Below, piece after piece: positions 62,249 to 63,454 of a stretch of 63,454 bases of DNA; positions within the stretch are counted from its first letter, which is position 1, and each line of letters starts with the position of its first letter. Below the pieces are notes generated by a model. It was not told the origin of the DNA and did no database searches. It was given only the letters and a program-made list of their open reading frames with translations. The translations under genes were made by a program, and so were the position numbers. The DNA comes from Streptomyces sp. NP-1717 (GTDB lineage Bacteria; Actinomycetota; Actinomycetes; Streptomycetales; Streptomycetaceae), in the NCBI RefSeq assembly GCF_022695985.1, contig NZ_JAAPBF010000020.1, positions 1 to 63,454 on the forward strand, in the 5' to 3' direction.

Positions 62249-62847
62249 TGCCGCAGGGACAGCCGGCCGTGGTGCCGGACGACGGGCTCACCACCCGGCA
62301 GCGCCGCAACCGCCCCCTGGTCGTGGTCCACACGGGCACCGGCAAGGGCAAGTCGACGGCGGCCTTCGGGCTCGCGCTGCGCGGCTGGACGCAGGGGTGG
62401 CCGATCGGGGTGTTCCAGTTCGTCAAGTCGGCGAAGTGGAAGGTCGGCGAGGAGCACGCGCTGAAGGTGCTGGGGGCGAGCGGCGAGGGCGGTCCGGTCG
62501 CCTGGCACAAGATGGGCGAGGGCTGGTCCTGGGTGCAGCGCGACCGGCAGCTTTCCAACGAGGACGCGGCACGTGAGGGCTGGGAGCAGGTCAAACGGGA
62601 CCTGGCGGCGCAGACGTACCGGCTGTACGTGCTCGACGAGTTCGCGTACCCGATGCACTGGGGCTGGGTCGACACCGACGAGGTCGTGCGGGTGCTGCGG
62701 GAGCGGCCGGGGACACAGCATGTCGTGATCACGGGGCGGAACGCGCCGCAGGCGCTGGTCGAACTCGCCGATCTGGTCACCGACATGACGAAGGTCAAGC
62801 ACCCGATGGACGCGGGGCAGAAGGGGCAGAGGGGCATCGAGTGGTGA
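62248..62847 (+). CDS. cobO: Cob(I)yrinic acid a,c-diamide adenosyltransferase
   Basis: 199-residue CobA/CobO-type ATP:corrinoid adenosyltransferase. The P-loop is VVHTGTGKGKSTAAFG (about residues 27-42), followed by GVFQFVKSAKWKVGEE, the conserved YVLDEFAYPMHWGWVD block and VVITGRNAPQALVELADLVTDM. It ends KHPMDAGQKGQRGIEW, as family members do. The ATG shares its A with the TGA of the chelatase gene, after AGGAGGG. It overlaps cobB by 4 bases. Confidence 0.95.
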   Translation: MPQGQPAVVPDDGLTTRQRRNRPLVVVHTGTGKGKSTAAFGLALRGWTQGWPIGVFQFVKSAKWKVGEEHALKVLGASGEGGPVAWHKMGEGWSWVQRDRQLSNEDAAREGWEQVKRDLAAQTYRLYVLDEFAYPMHWGWVDTDEVVRVLRERPGTQHVVITGRNAPQALVELADLVTDMTKVKHPMDAGQKGQRGIEW

Positions 62848-63454
62848 ACACCCCCTCGCGGACGGGCGTGGTGTCGGTACCGAGGCTCGTCATCGCCGCA
62901 CCGGCGTCCGGCAGCGGCAAGACCACGGTCGCCACCGGACTGATGGCGCTCCTCGCGGCGCGCGGTCTCGCCGTGTCGCCGCACAAGGTCGGGCCCGACT
63001 ACATCGACGCGGGCTACCACACGCTCGCGACGGGGCGCCCGGGCCGGAACCTCGACGCGTATCTGTGCGGTACGGAGCTGATCGGCCCGCTCTTCGCGCA
63101 CGGCGCGGCGGGCTGCGACGTGGCCGTGGTCGAGGGCGTGATGGGGCTGTACGACGGCGCCGCCGGGCAGGGCGAACTCGCGTCCACCGCCCAGGTGGCG
63201 AAGCTGCTGCGGGCGCCGGTGGTGCTCGTCGTGGACGCGTCGTCGCAGTCCCGGTCGGTGGCGGCCCTGGTGCACGGCTTCGCGTCGTGGGACCCGGAGG
63301 TGCGGATCGGCGGGGTGATCCTCAACAAGGTCGGCTCCCACCGGCACGAGGAGCTGCTGCGCGAGGCGCTGGACGAGTCGGGGGTGCCGGTGCTCGGGGT
63401 GCTGCGACGAGCGGCGGAGATCGAGACGCCGTCGCGGCATCTGGGGCTGGTGCC
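62844..63454 (+). CDS. cobB: Cobyrinate a,c-diamide synthase (CobB/CbiA), 5' part only
   Basis: First 203 codons of a glutamine amidotransferase, cut by the window end. GTG 62844 overlaps the cobO stop (GTGA). The N-terminus has the P-loop LVIAAPASGSGKTTVATGLM, then VSPHKVGPDYIDAGYHTLATGRPGRNLDAYLCG and VVEGVMGLYDGAAG, then VLVVDASSQSRSVAALVHGF, all hallmarks of CobB/CbiA. It amidates the a and c acetate groups of (hydrogeno)byrinic acid. The glutaminase half lies outside the window. Confidence 0.94.
   Translation, partial: MNTPSRTGVVSVPRLVIAAPASGSGKTTVATGLMALLAARGLAVSPHKVGPDYIDAGYHTLATGRPGRNLDAYLCGTELIGPLFAHGAAGCDVAVVEGVMGLYDGAAGQGELASTAQVAKLLRAPVVLVVDASSQSRSVAALVHGFASWDPEVRIGGVILNKVGSHRHEELLREALDESGVPVLGVLRRAAEIETPSRHLGLV

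Overview
The window is chromosomal DNA of a Streptomyces species. The evidence is the very high G+C with strong GC3 bias, GTG/TTG starts, a chaplin gene (chpE type), a Gbn-type nucleoid protein gene, a Spo0M homologue, an FHA-ABC exporter of the Rv1747 type and a PhoP-type PHO box before a PiT phosphate transporter. From memory, the gene order (chaplin E, FabI/FabG, TldD/TldE, TyrS, MoaA, acetate-type symporter, Gbn, PiT, cobalamin genes) resembles the SCO1790-SCO1852 stretch of S. coelicolor. I could not run an alignment.

Layout. Positions 1-291 hold the promoter and leader of an rRNA operon that reads leftwards out of the window; the 16S gene lies off the left edge. From 288 to 9778 come housekeeping and developmental genes: methyladenine glycosylase, Spo0M, a PEBP protein, an HNH nuclease, a TauE/SafE permease, an SPFH/NfeD pair, an ABC ATPase, chaplin E and a NarL-type two-component pair. 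An SDR gene with a rare TTA codon follows. Next is a roughly 1.1 kb stretch that looks like a wrecked queA gene with internal tandem duplications. From 11838 to 20730 lie a secreted lytic transglycosylase, the FHA-ABC exporter, serB, sixA, and an MFS exporter with a 38-codon partner gene, divergent from a GntR regulator. The block 20884-29308 is core metabolism: fabG-fabI, tldD-tldE, tyrS and moaA.

The block 29458-39858 carries an ActP-like symporter with its DUF485 partner, a secreted subtilase, a translationally coupled AGMO-like hydroxylase plus YhhN lysoplasmalogenase (a possible ether-lipid salvage pair), a DnaQ-like exonuclease with a BRCT domain, SURF1, a GH15 enzyme and an atypical SDR. 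Positions 39922-42260 hold an Asp23/AmaP envelope-stress operon. Enoyl-CoA hydratase, gbn, an ABC-F protein, a VOC protein, two poorly known proteins, a class II aldolase and the PiT transporter follow. From 53275 to the right edge is an aerobic-type cobalamin operon: a cobalamin riboswitch, then cobD-cobQ-cobN-cobaltochelatase-cobO-cobB. Most of its genes overlap by a few bases, and cobB is cut by the window end.

Three related MITE-like palindromic elements of 166-182 bp, ending in CTAG, are the main mobile DNA seen. Two sit back to back between the cobalamin riboswitch and cobD. The third supplies the stop codon of the enoyl-CoA hydratase gene. I saw no tRNA gene, CRISPR array, prophage or complete insertion sequence.
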